From the NCBI RefSeq assembly GCF_918698005.1, contig NZ_CAKKLJ010000004.1, positions 62,001 through 126,000 of the forward strand: a stretch of 64,000 nt of DNA. The letters run 5' to 3'. The DNA comes from Microbacterium sp. Bi121 (GTDB lineage: Bacteria > Actinomycetota > Actinomycetes > Actinomycetales > Microbacteriaceae). The notes under the pieces were generated by a model. It was not told the origin of the DNA and did not search any database. It worked only from the letters and a program-made list of their open reading frames with translations. Shown piece by piece: positions 53,073 through 64,000 of this stretch (positions within the stretch are counted from its first letter, which is position 1; each line of letters opens with the position of its first letter). The position numbers were made by a program, and so were the translations under genes.

Positions 53073-54491
53073 TTAGCCGACCGATCCTTCCATGCCCATC
53101 TCAATGAGCTTGTTCAACTCCATGGCGTACTCCATCGGCAGCTCCCGCGCGATCGGCTCGATGAAGCCGCGCACGATCATGGCCATCGCCTCGGTCTCTT
53201 CCATGCCTCGCGACATCAGGTAGAACAGCTGCTCCTCGCTGACCTTCGAGACCGTGGCCTCGTGGCCGAGCTGCACGTCGTCGACACGGATGTCGATCGA
53301 CGGATACGTGTCGGAGCGCGACTGCGTGTCGACGAGCAGTGCGTCGCAGACGACCGAGTTCGCGGAGTGGTGGGCCGCAGGATCGACGCGGACCTCGCCG
53401 CGGTAACCGGCGCGGCCGCCCCCCCGAGCGATCGACTTCGAGACGATCGACGACTGCGTGTACGGCGCCATGTGGACCATCTTGGCTCCGGCGTCCTGGT
53501 GCTGGCCGGGGCCGGCGAAGGCGACGGAGAGCGTCTCGCCCTTGGCGTGCTCGCCCATCAGGTAAATCGACGGGTACTTCATCGTGACCTTGGAGCCGAT
53601 GTTCCCATCGACCCACTCCATGGTCGCGCCCTCGTGGGCGACCGCGCGCTTGGTGACGAGGTTGTAGACGTTGTTCGACCAGTTCTGGATCGTCGTGTAG
53701 CGAACGCGGGCGTTCTTCTTCACGATGATCTCGACGACGGCCGAGTGCAGCGAGTCCGACTTGTAGATCGGGGCCGTGCAGCCCTCGATGTAGTGGACGT
53801 AGCTGTCCTCGTCGGCGATGATCAGCGTCCGCTCGAACTGGCCCATGTTCTCGGTGTTGATGCGGAAGTACGCCTGCAGCGGGATCTCGACGTGCACGCC
53901 CTTCGGGACGTAGACGAATGATCCGCCCGACCAAACGGCCGTGTTGAGCGCCGCGAACTTGTTGTCGCCCGCCGGGATCACAGAGCCGAAGTACTCCTCG
54001 AAGAACTCCGGGTGCTCGCGCAGGGCGGTGTCGGTGTCCATGAAGATGACGCCCTGTTCCTCCAGATCCTCACGGATCTGGTGGTAGACGACCTCCGACT
54101 CGTACTGCGCGGCGACACCGGCGACGAGACGCTGGCGCTCGGCCTCGGGGATGCCGAGCTTCTCGTACGTCTCGCGGATCTCGGCGGGGAGGTCCTCCCA
54201 CGACTGAGCCTGCTTCTCCGTCGAGCGCACGAAGTACTTGATGTTGTCGAAGTCGATCTCGCTGAGATCCGCGCCCCAGGTGGGCATGGGCTTGCGACCG
54301 AACAGCTGCAGGCCCTTCAGACGGGTCTTCAGCATCCACTCCGGTTCGTCCTTGAGCGCGGAGATCCCGCGGACGACGTCCTCGGAGAGGCCGCGCTTCG
54401 CGATGGCTCCGGCCGCGTCCTCATCGTGCCAGCCGAATTCGTACACCCCCAGACTTTCGAGCTCCGGGCGGTCGATCAGCACATCCGACAT
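53073..54491 (-). CDS. sufB: Fe-S cluster assembly protein SufB
   Basis: SufB is the scaffold on which clusters are built. The 472-aa protein has [17 protein letters not shown] near the N-terminus, the beta-helix with [20 protein letters not shown], and the C-terminal [20 protein letters not shown] and [21 protein letters not shown] region. No intein is present, unlike in some mycobacteria. ATG 54491 has AAGGAG 6 nt upstream; the longer frame lacks similarity. It is the first gene of the operon, with no sufR repressor gene adjacent. Confidence 0.97.
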   Translation of the reverse strand: MSDVLIDRPELESLGVYEFGWHDEDAAGAIAKRGLSEDVVRGISALKDEPEWMLKTRLKGLQLFGRKPMPTWGADLSEIDFDNIKYFVRSTEKQAQSWEDLPAEIRETYEKLGIPEAERQRLVAGVAAQYESEVVYHQIREDLEEQGVIFMDTDTALREHPEFFEEYFGSVIPAGDNKFAALNTAVWSGGSFVYVPKGVHVEIPLQAYFRINTENMGQFERTLIIADEDSYVHYIEGCTAPIYKSDSLHSAVVEIIVKKNARVRYTTIQNWSNNVYNLVTKRAVAHEGATMEWVDGNIGSKVTMKYPSIYLMGEHAKGETLSVAFAGPGQHQDAGAKMVHMAPYTQSSIVSKSIARGGGRAGYRGEVRVDPAAHHSANSVVCDALLVDTQSRSDTYPSIDIRVDDVQLGHEATVSKVSEEQLFYLMSRGMEETEAMAMIVRGFIEPIARELPMEYAMELNKLIEMGMEGSVG

Positions 54492-54658
54492 CACACTCTC
54501 CTTGCTGGGCCTCAACGGTGTCATCCGCCCCGGCATGCCGGACCCCATCGGTTGGGATGGGGATCGGTGCCGCTGGTGGGCCTCATCACGGACGCGTTCT
54601 TCGCGCCTAAACTGTCAGTGGTGCACCTCGCGCACAGCGCGTGCATCACTTCATTCCG

Positions 54659-54664
54659 ATTCTA
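54659..54664 (-). promoter_or_regulatory. Candidate -10 (TAGAAT) for the suf operon
   Basis: TAGAAT on the minus strand, about 168 nt before the sufB ATG, five of six consensus bases. No good -35 at 17 bp. The leader between contains short inverted repeats around 54620-54645 (TGCA/GCGC words). It lies in the 231-nt divergent gap with ctaA. Confidence 0.35.
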
Positions 54665-54722
54665 CAGGTTCCCCCTGACAACCGGGCCGTGCGCCCGTGC
54701 TCGGGCGTGGGCCGGAGGACGC

Positions 54723-55877
54723 ATGGCCGACACGATCGCACACCCCGCCGCTTCGACGCATGAGGGCCGGTCGCGTCCGGCGTTCGGGCGCCCGCTGCGG
54801 GTGCTCGCCTGGTTGTCGTTCCTCGCCGAGGTCATCATCATCGGAACGGGCGGCGCGGTTCGCCTCACCGGCTCGGGCCTCGGCTGCTCCGACTGGCCGC
54901 TGTGCACGCCGGAGTCGCTCGTGCCGATCTATGAGGTTCAGGGCATCCACGGCATCATCGAGTTCGGCAACCGCACCATGACCGGGGTCGTGGGTCTCCT
55001 CGCGATCGCCGTCCTTCTGCTCGTCCTGCACGCGGTCGGCGGCCGTCGCTCCCTCGTCGCCGCACTGTGGTTCGCGCTCGGCGGCATCGTCGCCGGGGCG
55101 ATCTGCTTCGGCATCGCCTCGCTCTTGACCACCGAGCCGTTCGCCTTCTTCTCGCTGGGGCTCATCCTCGCCACGGTGATCGGCGCCGTGCACTCACTCC
55201 GCATCACGCCGGAGCGCCGAGACCTCGCCCTGCTGGCGTGGATCGTGCTCATCGGCGTCGTGGCGCAGGCGTTCGTCGGCGGGATCACCGTGCTGACGGG
55301 CCTCAACCCGTTCATCGTCGGGTTCCACTACGCCTCGTCGCTGCTCCTGGTGTGCGTGACCGCGGCGTTCCTGGTCAGGATGAAGGAGCCGGGCGGCGCA
55401 CGCGTCAGCGTCGTGCCCCGGTGGTTCGCGCTCCTCTCCCACGTGACAGGGCTCGCGCTGGCTGCGACGATCTTCTTCGGCGTGCTGACCACGGGATCCG
55501 GCCCGCACTCGGGTGATGCGAACGTCATCCGCGACGGATTCGACGCCACAGTGCTCGCGCACGTGCACTCCTGGCCGGGGTACATCCTCGCGGCCCTCAT
55601 CGTGGTCCTGACGGTCTCGTCGTGGGTGCTGCGGCTCGAGCCCCGCCGGTGGCTTCTCGTCCTGACCCTCGCCGTGCTCGTGCAGATCGTCGTCGGCGTC
55701 TGGCAGGCGCGCGAGGGCCTCCCCGAGCTCCTCGTCGGCATCCACATGGTGCTCGCGGCGCTGTCGGCCGCCGCGTACACGGTCGCCGTCCTCAAGATGA
55801 AGCGTCCCGTCGCCGCGGATGCGGCGATCGCGTCGGATGCACCGGGTGAGCAAGCCCCGCGTTCAGCCCGCGCATAG
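54723..55877 (+). CDS. ctaA: Heme A synthase CtaA (COX15 type)
   Basis: CtaA oxidises the methyl group of heme O to make heme A for cytochrome aa3 oxidase. The 384-aa protein has eight predicted membrane segments, a GTGGAVRLTGSGLGCSDWPLC region with the conserved cysteines, the HGIIEFGNR motif, and further helix histidines in GFHYASS, LLSHVTG, HVHSWPG and GIHMVLA. ATG 54723 has a GGAGG ribosome site; the long frame upstream is antisense to sufB. It is divergent from suf and near ctaB, fitting the shared heme A pathway. Confidence 0.94.
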   Translation: MADTIAHPAASTHEGRSRPAFGRPLRVLAWLSFLAEVIIIGTGGAVRLTGSGLGCSDWPLCTPESLVPIYEVQGIHGIIEFGNRTMTGVVGLLAIAVLLLVLHAVGGRRSLVAALWFALGGIVAGAICFGIASLLTTEPFAFFSLGLILATVIGAVHSLRITPERRDLALLAWIVLIGVVAQAFVGGITVLTGLNPFIVGFHYASSLLLVCVTAAFLVRMKEPGGARVSVVPRWFALLSHVTGLALAATIFFGVLTTGSGPHSGDANVIRDGFDATVLAHVHSWPGYILAALIVVLTVSSWVLRLEPRRWLLVLTLAVLVQIVVGVWQAREGLPELLVGIHMVLAALSAAAYTVAVLKMKRPVAADAAIASDAPGEQAPRSARA

Positions 55878-55922
55878 CGCGCACATCACGCCCGCATCAG
55901 AAGTCTGTGGATGCTGGCACGC

Positions 55923-56372
55923 ATGAACAAGACGTCACTCACACGCAGCATCCCTTACTGGCTGCTCCTGGTCCTGTCCGTCGTCGCCGTCGCTTTCGGC
56001 GGCTGGCTGGTGTGGGACAACACGACCACCATGCAGACGACGCTGCTGGACGGCACAGCGACGAACGTCGAGGTCTACGTCGGTCAGGCGTGGATCACCG
56101 CGGGAGCTGCGATCCTGGCCGCCGGGGTCATCGGCGTGCTGCTCACCCTCGCGCTGGGCGCCGTCAAGAGTCTGCTGCCCGCCTCAGCGCCCGTCGTCGT
56201 CGAGCCCATCGAATGGACCGCTCAGGACGATGTGGCCACCGAGACCTCAGCCGAGACGACTGAGGCTACGACGGATGCGTCGCCCGAGACCGACTCGTCC
56301 GACGAGGAGTCGGAAGGTCAGAACGGCAGCAGCGGGTCGATCGCGACCGCGAGGAAGATCAGCGTCAAGTAA
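55923..56372 (+). CDS. Small two-TM membrane protein with acidic tail
   Basis: A 149-aa protein of unknown function. It has two membrane segments (about 14-32 and 57-85) separated by a short outside loop, and a long acidic, serine/threonine-rich cytoplasmic tail (about 100-149). I recall similar Microbacterium proteins being labelled dinucleotide-utilizing enzyme, without support here. ATG 55923 gives MNKTSLTRS and has GATGCT 7 nt upstream; ATG 55911 is an alternative. The last 55 nt overlap the 3' end of ctaB on the other strand. Confidence 0.6.
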   Translation: MNKTSLTRSIPYWLLLVLSVVAVAFGGWLVWDNTTTMQTTLLDGTATNVEVYVGQAWITAGAAILAAGVIGVLLTLALGAVKSLLPASAPVVVEPIEWTAQDDVATETSAETTEATTDASPETDSSDEESEGQNGSSGSIATARKISVK

Positions 56373-57223
56373 CTGATCGACGCGTGGAACACGCGCATCG
56401 GACGCGGCTTCGAGCCTCGCACCGCCTGGTCGTACAGGCGGTGCGACTCGTAGATGAACCATCCGCCGAAGACGAGAGCGGATGCCGTGTACACCAGACC
56501 CATCCCGGCGACCGGGATCAGAAGAAGCGAACAAGCGACCGTGGCCCAGGCGTAGAGGATGACCTGCAGGCCCACCTGCGACGCGTTGCGGGTGACGCCG
56601 AGCATCGGAACGTCGGCGCCCGAGTAGTCGTCGCGGTACTTCATCGACAGCGGCCAGTAGTGCGCCGGAGTCCAGAGGAAGACGAGCACGAACAGCACGA
56701 CGGCCGGCCAGGCGACGTCACCCGTTACGGCCGACCAGCCGATGACCACGGGGAAGCATCCGGCGATCCCGCCCCAGATGATGTTCTGCTCCGTACGGCG
56801 CTTCAGGATCATCGTGTAGATCACGACATAGAAGAAGATCGCCGAGACCGAGAGCACGGCCGTCAGCCAGTTCGTGGTCGCGAGCAGCCACACCGTGGAT
56901 GCCACGGCGAGGACCCACGAGAAGATCAGTGCGGCCCGCGGCGAGATCTCGCCGGTGACGAGGGGGCGGTTCTCGGTGCGATGCATGTGCGCATCCATGT
57001 CCCGATCGAGGTACATGTTGAACGACGCGGCGGAGCCGGCGCTCATCGCGCCGCCGAGCACGGTCGCGAGCACGAGCCACAGGTTGGGCATGCCGCCCTG
57101 CGCGAGGAACATCACGGGGACGGTGGAGACGAGGAGGAGCTCCATCACCCGTGGCTTGGTCAGCGACACATAGGCCTTGATCGTACGGCCGATCGGCCGC
57201 TTCACCGCCGTCGTCTGCGACAT
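56318..57223 (-). CDS. ctaB: Protoheme IX farnesyltransferase (heme O synthase) CtaB
   Basis: CtaB adds a farnesyl group to heme B, giving heme O. The UbiA-fold protein has about nine membrane segments and the two aspartate motifs: [20 protein letters not shown] (prenyl diphosphate site) and the later [13 protein letters not shown]. It is 301 aa from ATG 57223. A GTG at 57256 would add eleven residues and has GGAGT just before it, so the start is uncertain. It is divergent from tkt, as in other Actinobacteria. Confidence 0.93.
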   Translation of the reverse strand: MSQTTAVKRPIGRTIKAYVSLTKPRVMELLLVSTVPVMFLAQGGMPNLWLVLATVLGGAMSAGSAASFNMYLDRDMDAHMHRTENRPLVTGEISPRAALIFSWVLAVASTVWLLATTNWLTAVLSVSAIFFYVVIYTMILKRRTEQNIIWGGIAGCFPVVIGWSAVTGDVAWPAVVLFVLVFLWTPAHYWPLSMKYRDDYSGADVPMLGVTRNASQVGLQVILYAWATVACSLLLIPVAGMGLVYTASALVFGGWFIYESHRLYDQAVRGSKPRPMRVFHASISYLTLIFLAVAIDPLLPF

Positions 57224-57443
57224 GGTCGAGATATCGATCGCCTCCTCCGCGCACACTCCGACAACCCCTTCAGTCTAGTGCAGGGCACAGCATGCGCCGG
57301 CGACGTCCGTGTCGTAACGTCGCGTGCGCACCTCGGTGGCGGGTCTAAGCTGAAACCACTCGCGCGCCCGGCGCTGTGCACCTGTCCGTGACGATGCGGA
57401 TGCGCTAGGGAATCGGGCGCCCTAAAAGGTTGTTGGAAAGGGC

Positions 57444-59548
<2,105 letters not shown>

Positions 59549-59552
<4 letters not shown>

Positions 59553-60661
59553 GCACCCCCACCTCTCAGCTTCACGACGCCGGCGTCAGCATCTGGCTCG
59601 ACGACCTGTCCCGCACCCGCATCGACTCGGGCAACCTCGCCGAACTGATCGAATCGCGCAACGTCACCGGTGTCACCACGAACCCGACGATCTTCGCGAA
59701 CGCCATCACCAACCCCGATGACACGTCGTACGACGCTCAGGTCACTGAGCTCGCAGCATCCGGCGCCAGCGCCGAGGACGCCGTCTTCGCGGCGACCACG
59801 CAGGACGTCGCTGCCGCGCTCGACGTGTTCCGCCCTGTGTGGGAGGCATCGGGTCATGTCGACGGCCGCGTCTCGATCGAGGTCTCCCCCGACCTCGCGC
59901 ACGACACCGACGGAACCGTCGCTCAGGCCAAGCAGCTGTGGGCCAAGGTCGATCGCCCGAACCTGCTGGTCAAGATCCCCGCCACCAAGGCGGGTCTCCC
60001 CGCGATCGCCCAGGCGATCGGGGCCGGCATCAGCGTCAACGTGACGCTGATCTTCAGCCTCGAGCGCTACGCGGACGTCATCGACGCCTACCTGACCGGG
60101 CTCGAGACCGCGAAGGACGCGGGCATCGATCTGTCGACGATCCAGTCCGTCGCCTCGTTCTTCGTGTCGCGTGTAGACACCGAGACCGACAAGCGCCTGA
60201 GCGCGATCGGCACCGACGAGGCGCTCGCGCTCAAGAGCAAGGCCGGACTCGCGAACGCGCGTCTCGCGTACGAGCTCTTCGAGAAGACGTTCGCCGGTGA
60301 CCGTGCGAAGGCTCTGCTCGACGCCGGCGCGAACCTGCAGCGTCCGCTGTGGGCATCGACGGGCGTCAAGGACCCCGCACTGCCCGACACCCTCTACGTG
60401 ACCGAGCTCGTCGCACAGGGCGTGGTGAACACGATGCCCGAGAAGACGCTCGAGGCCACCTTCGATCACGGCGTCATCGCCGGCGACACGATCACAGGCG
60501 GCTACGAGGAGGCTCGCGAGGTCTTCGCCGGGCTCGAGAAGGTCGGCGTCGATTTCGCCGATGTCACCCAGGTGCTCGAGGACGAAGGCGTGGCCAAGTT
60601 CATCGACTCGTGGCACGACCTCCTGACTCAGGTCTCCGAGGGGCTCGAGGCCCAGCGATGA
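59549..60661 (+). CDS. tal: Transaldolase
   Basis: Transaldolase of the pentose phosphate pathway, 370 aa, of the actinobacterial long type. The Schiff-base lysine is K142 in [10 protein letters not shown], with [11 protein letters not shown] near residue 43-53, [15 protein letters not shown] and [18 protein letters not shown] 59549 overlaps the tkt stop (ATGA), and the stop overlaps the pgi start, so expression is coupled. Confidence 0.97.
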
Positions 60662-62265
60662 CGTTCTCGATCCACGCCTCAGGCGCGGCCAAGGCCGCGA
60701 TCGAGGCGGTCGTGCCGCAGCTTGTCGGCGACCTCATCGCGTCGCGCATCACGGCGTTCGACTCCACGCTGTGGGGCCCCGCAGCCGAAGAAGAGGCCGC
60801 GAAGCGTCTGGGGTGGGTCGAGGCGGTCTCCGTCTCGCGCCCGCTCGTCGACGAGATCCTCGCCCTGCGCGACGACCTGCGCGCCACGGGCGTCACCCGT
60901 GTCGTGCTGGCCGGCATGGGCGGATCGTCCCTCGCGCCGGAGGTCATCGCGCAGACGGCCGGTGTACCGCTGACGATCCTCGACTCGACCGCTCCCGGTC
61001 AGGTGCTCGCCGCGCTGGACGACGAGCTGGCGGCAACCGTGCTCGTTGTCTCCTCGAAGTCCGGTTCGACGGTCGAGACCGACTCGCAGCGCCGCACGTT
61101 CGAGGCAGCGTTCCGCGACATCGGCATCGACCCGGTCGAGCGCATCGTCGTCGTGACCGACCCCGACTCGCCGCTGGACACGTCGGCTCGTGAGGCCGGC
61201 TACCGCGTCTTCAACGCCGACCCGAACGTCGGCGGCCGCTACTCGGCACTGACCGCGTTCGGACTCGTCCCGTCCGGCCTCGCCGGCGTCGACATCGCCG
61301 AGCTGCTCGACGAGGCGGAGGCCACTCTCCTGCAGGTCGCGGCCGACAGGGCCGACAACCCCGCGCTCCGTCTCGCCGCGGCGATCGCTGCCACCGAACC
61401 GCGACGCGACAAGCTCGGCCTCGTCACCGACGGCACCCACATCGTCGGCCTTCCCGACTGGATCGAGCAGCTGATCGCCGAGTCCACGGGCAAGGAGGGC
61501 ACCGGCATCCTGCCCGTCGTCCTGCTGCCGGTCTCCCCCGAGCTGGAGGCCATCCCCGCTGACCTGCAGATCGTCCGCCTCGTCGATGACGCAGCCGAGT
61601 TCCACCTCCGCGAGCGTCACGAGGGCGAGATCCTCGTCAGCGGCTCGCTGGGTGCGAACCTCATCGTCTGGGAGTACGCCACGGCCATCGCCGGCTACCT
61701 GCTCGGCATCGACCCGTTCGACCAGCCGGACGTCGAGTCGGCGAAGGTCGCAGCGCGTGGACTGCTCGACCAGCGCCCGGAGCCGACCGAGCCGGCCTTC
61801 GTGCAGGACGGGATCGAGGTTCGGGTCACCGACCCCGCTCTCGCCGCGTCCGGCAACATCGAAGCCGTCATGGACGCCCTGTGGGCGCAGCTCCCCGAAG
61901 ACGGCTACGTCTCCATCCAGGCATACGTCAACCGGCTCGAACTGCCGCAGCTCCAGGGGCTCCGCGAGCTCGTGGCGGCCGACTCCGGTCGGCCCACCAC
62001 GTTCGGCTGGGGGCCGCGCTTCCTGCACTCGACCGGCCAGTATCACAAGGGCGGCCCTGCGCAGGGTGTCTACCTGCAGATCCTGGAGCGCACCGACGTG
62101 GATCTCGAGATCCCCGACCGGCCGTTCACGTTCGGCCAACTCATCCAGGCGCAGGCCGCCGGAGATGCCGCCGTGCTGGCCGAGCACGGGCGTCCGGTCG
62201 TGTCGCTCACGATCACGGACGATTCCGCCGACGTGCTCGCGCTGTTCGAAGCAGCTCAGAAGTAG
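60658..62265 (+). CDS. pgi: Glucose-6-phosphate isomerase
   Basis: Interconverts glucose 6-phosphate and fructose 6-phosphate. The 535-aa protein has the SIS fold with [23 protein letters not shown] (sugar-phosphate loop), [16 protein letters not shown], and the C-terminal [17 protein letters not shown] block bearing the catalytic histidine and lysine region. This is the atypical form common in Actinobacteria pentose-phosphate operons. ATG 60658 overlaps tal's stop (ATGA). Confidence 0.93.
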   Translation: MTFSIHASGAAKAAIEAVVPQLVGDLIASRITAFDSTLWGPAAEEEAAKRLGWVEAVSVSRPLVDEILALRDDLRATGVTRVVLAGMGGSSLAPEVIAQTAGVPLTILDSTAPGQVLAALDDELAATVLVVSSKSGSTVETDSQRRTFEAAFRDIGIDPVERIVVVTDPDSPLDTSAREAGYRVFNADPNVGGRYSALTAFGLVPSGLAGVDIAELLDEAEATLLQVAADRADNPALRLAAAIAATEPRRDKLGLVTDGTHIVGLPDWIEQLIAESTGKEGTGILPVVLLPVSPELEAIPADLQIVRLVDDAAEFHLRERHEGEILVSGSLGANLIVWEYATAIAGYLLGIDPFDQPDVESAKVAARGLLDQRPEPTEPAFVQDGIEVRVTDPALAASGNIEAVMDALWAQLPEDGYVSIQAYVNRLELPQLQGLRELVAADSGRPTTFGWGPRFLHSTGQYHKGGPAQGVYLQILERTDVDLEIPDRPFTFGQLIQAQAAGDAAVLAEHGRPVVSLTITDDSADVLALFEAAQK

Positions 62266-62314
62266 TCCGAACTCTCTCGGACACCAGCCACCCCAACAGG
62301 AGTACATCGCACTG

Positions 62315-63862
62315 ATGACTGTTCCCGTTTCACGCGGTCACAACCCGCTGCGTGACCCCGATGATCGTCGCCTGAACCGAATCGCAGGTCCCAGCGCTCT
62401 GGTGATCTTCGGCGTGACAGGAGACTTGTCCCGCAAGAAGCTCATGCCAGCGGTCTACGACCTCGCGAACCGGGGGCTGCTGCCCCCTGGGTTCGCGCTG
62501 GTCGGGTTCGCGCGACGCGACTGGGAGGACCAGGACTTCGCGCAGGTCGTGTACGAAGCGGTCAAGGAGCACGCTCGCACCGAGTTCCGCGAAGACACCT
62601 GGAAGCAGCTCCTGCAGGGCATCCGGTTCGTCTCGGGCGAATTCGACAACCCCGAGTCGTTCCGCAAGCTCCGTGAGACCGTCGAGAAACTCGACGTCGA
62701 ACGCGGCACCATGGGCAACCACGCGTACTACCTGTCGATCCCGCCGAAGGCCTTCCCGCTGGTCGCGAAGCAGCTCAAGGAGTCCGGCCTCGTCGGCGAG
62801 GACCGCGGGGACGACCAGTGGCGTCGTGTGGTCATCGAGAAGCCGTTCGGACACGACCTGGATTCGGCGCGTGCGCTGAACGAAGCGCTGGAGGTCGCGT
62901 TCCCTGCGGACTCGATCTTCCGCATCGACCATTACCTGGGCAAGGAGACGGTCCAGAACATCCTGGCGCTGCGCTTCGCGAACGCTCTGTACGAGCCGAT
63001 CTGGAACCGCAATTTCGTCGACCACGTGCAGATCACGATGGCCGAGGACATCGGCGTCGGCGGGCGTGCCGGCTACTACGACGGCATCGGCGCTGCGCGC
63101 GATGTCATCCAGAATCACCTGCTGCAGCTCCTCGCGCTCACCGCGATGGAGGAGCCGATCAGCCTCTCGGCCGAGAACCTGCGCGCTGAGAAGGAGAAGG
63201 TACTCGCCGCCGTCAAGCTCCCGGAGGACCTGTCTCTCGCCACAGCGCGCGGACAGTACGACGGCGGCTGGCAGGGCGGTCAGGAGGTCTGCGGCTTCCT
63301 CGAGGAGGACGGGATGAACCCGGAATCCATCACGGAGACCTACGCCGCCATCAAGCTCGAGATCGCGAACCGTCGCTGGGCCGGGGTCCCGTTCTACCTG
63401 CGCAGCGGCAAGCGGCTCGGACGCCGCGTCACGGAGATCGCCGTGGTGTTCCAGCGCGCACCGGAGCATCTGTTCGGGCGCGGCAACGCGTCCGAGCTCG
63501 GGCAGAACGCTCTCGTGATCCGCGTGCAGCCCGATGAGGGCGTCACGATCCGCTTCGGCTCGAAGGTCCCCGGCACGGGCACGAACGTGCGCGATGTCAC
63601 GATGGACTTCGGCTACGGGCACGCCTTCACCGAGGCCAGCCCCGAGGCCTACGAGCGCCTGATCCTCGACGTTCTGCTCGGCGACCCGCCGCTGTTCCCC
63701 CGCCATGAAGAGGTGGAGCTCAGCTGGAAGATCCTCGACCCCGTCGAGAAGTACTGGGCGGCCCAGGGGGGCCCGCTCGAGCAGTACGCACCCGGTTCCT
63801 GGGGCCCGGCATCCGCCGACGACCTGTTGGCCCGCGACGGACGAGTCTGGAGACGACCGTGA
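62315..63862 (+). CDS. zwf: Glucose-6-phosphate dehydrogenase
   Basis: First enzyme of the oxidative pentose phosphate pathway. The 515-aa protein has the NADP site [16 protein letters not shown] (about 31-46), the active-site motif RIDHYLGKE with catalytic H206, and the C-terminal [24 protein letters not shown] block. ATG 62315 gives the family-like N-terminus; the long frame upstream is inside pgi. An AACAGGAG site lies 12 nt before the ATG, somewhat far. It follows pgi by 49 nt and overlaps opcA. Confidence 0.98.
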   Translation: MTVPVSRGHNPLRDPDDRRLNRIAGPSALVIFGVTGDLSRKKLMPAVYDLANRGLLPPGFALVGFARRDWEDQDFAQVVYEAVKEHARTEFREDTWKQLLQGIRFVSGEFDNPESFRKLRETVEKLDVERGTMGNHAYYLSIPPKAFPLVAKQLKESGLVGEDRGDDQWRRVVIEKPFGHDLDSARALNEALEVAFPADSIFRIDHYLGKETVQNILALRFANALYEPIWNRNFVDHVQITMAEDIGVGGRAGYYDGIGAARDVIQNHLLQLLALTAMEEPISLSAENLRAEKEKVLAAVKLPEDLSLATARGQYDGGWQGGQEVCGFLEEDGMNPESITETYAAIKLEIANRRWAGVPFYLRSGKRLGRRVTEIAVVFQRAPEHLFGRGNASELGQNALVIRVQPDEGVTIRFGSKVPGTGTNVRDVTMDFGYGHAFTEASPEAYERLILDVLLGDPPLFPRHEEVELSWKILDPVEKYWAAQGGPLEQYAPGSWGPASADDLLARDGRVWRRP

Positions 63863-64000
63863 TCATCGACCTTCCCGACACGACCGTCAGTCAGGTCGCC
63901 AAGCAGCTCGTCAAGGTGCGCGAAGAGGGCGGCGCCGTCGCGCTCGGCCGCGTGCTCACCCTCGTGATCTCGGCCCGCAACGGTGTCGCGGAGGCCGCGA
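63859..64000 (+). CDS. opcA: Glucose-6-phosphate dehydrogenase assembly protein OpcA (5' end)
   Basis: Only the first 47 codons are in the window. The GTG start overlaps the zwf stop (GTGA) and the N-terminus reads [20 protein letters not shown], then [14 protein letters not shown], which matches OpcA, the accessory protein of G6PDH that is always next to zwf in Actinobacteria. The gene continues past 64000. Confidence 0.93.
   Translation, partial: MIIDLPDTTVSQVAKQLVKVREEGGAVALGRVLTLVISARNGVAEAA

Noticed and set aside
54012-54722. A longer ctaA start reaching into the region opposite sufB
   Set aside because: The upstream part is antisense to sufB. ATG 54723 has a GGAGG ribosome site and leads directly to the first membrane helix.

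Overview
The window is a stretch of high-GC actinobacterial chromosome. It contains no mobile element, CRISPR array, rRNA or tRNA that I can recognise. The organism is most likely a Microbacterium or a close relative in Microbacteriaceae. Evidence for this is the very GC-rich third codon positions, the GlgE alpha-glucan pathway, an unusually long NAD-dependent DNA ligase, the conserved actinobacterial block rplS-lepB-rnhB-DUF2469-yraN-comM-dprA-xerC / rpsB-tsf-pyrH-frr-cdsA, a sufBD-Rieske-sufC-sufT cluster, and ctaB facing tkt-tal-pgi-zwf-opcA. The species call is inference from gene content and order.

Layout. 1-3.4 kb: a small metallopeptidase, ClpS and a DUF2017 protein (one operon), then a P-loop kinase-like protein with a GerW-like membrane protein, and DNA polymerase IV. 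3.4-6.8 kb: gatCAB, for tRNA-dependent amidation. 6.8-10.8 kb: an acyl-CoA ligase, a DEAD-box RNA helicase and acylphosphatase. 10.9-15.5 kb: ligA, mnmA and a cysteine desulfurase. 15.6-22.0 kb: glgX-glgE-glgB, building and trimming alpha-glucan. 22.0-29.4 kb: a thioredoxin/TPR co-chaperone coupled to a large membrane protein, an AI-2E family permease, a cell-wall lytic enzyme, a DivIVA-domain protein, cdsA and frr. 29.5-39.3 kb: translation and information genes (pyrH, tsf, rpsB, xerC, dprA, comM, yraN, rnhB, lepB, rplS). 39.5-43.7 kb: map, a pyrimidine-dimer-glycosylase-like protein, a methyltransferase and an ABC-F ATPase. 43.9-49.3 kb: dedA with a two-component system, a membrane acyltransferase and an MFS transporter. 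49.3-54.5 kb: the SUF Fe-S cluster operon followed by a MalY-type aminotransferase. 54.7-57.3 kb: heme A biosynthesis (ctaA, ctaB). 57.4-64 kb: the pentose-phosphate operon, cut off in opcA.

Most genes are packed into operons with ATGA, GTGA or TGATG start/stop overlaps, which fixes many start codons. A second theme is initiation without a leader. At least ten genes have a TANNNT -10 hexamer exactly 6 nt before the start codon and no Shine-Dalgarno sequence, and a few more have it 7-9 nt before. Three intergenic gaps hold long REP-like inverted repeats with GAGA-containing arms.

The genes are mostly housekeeping and I see no convincing new multi-gene system. The points most worth a second look are the membrane protein with an internal lipobox-like segment (22974-24860), the structured rpsB leader, an inverted repeat before the acyltransferase, an acyltransferase 3' end that looks frameshifted, a GerW-like protein in an apparent non-sporulator, and a SUF operon without sufS, sufU or sufR.
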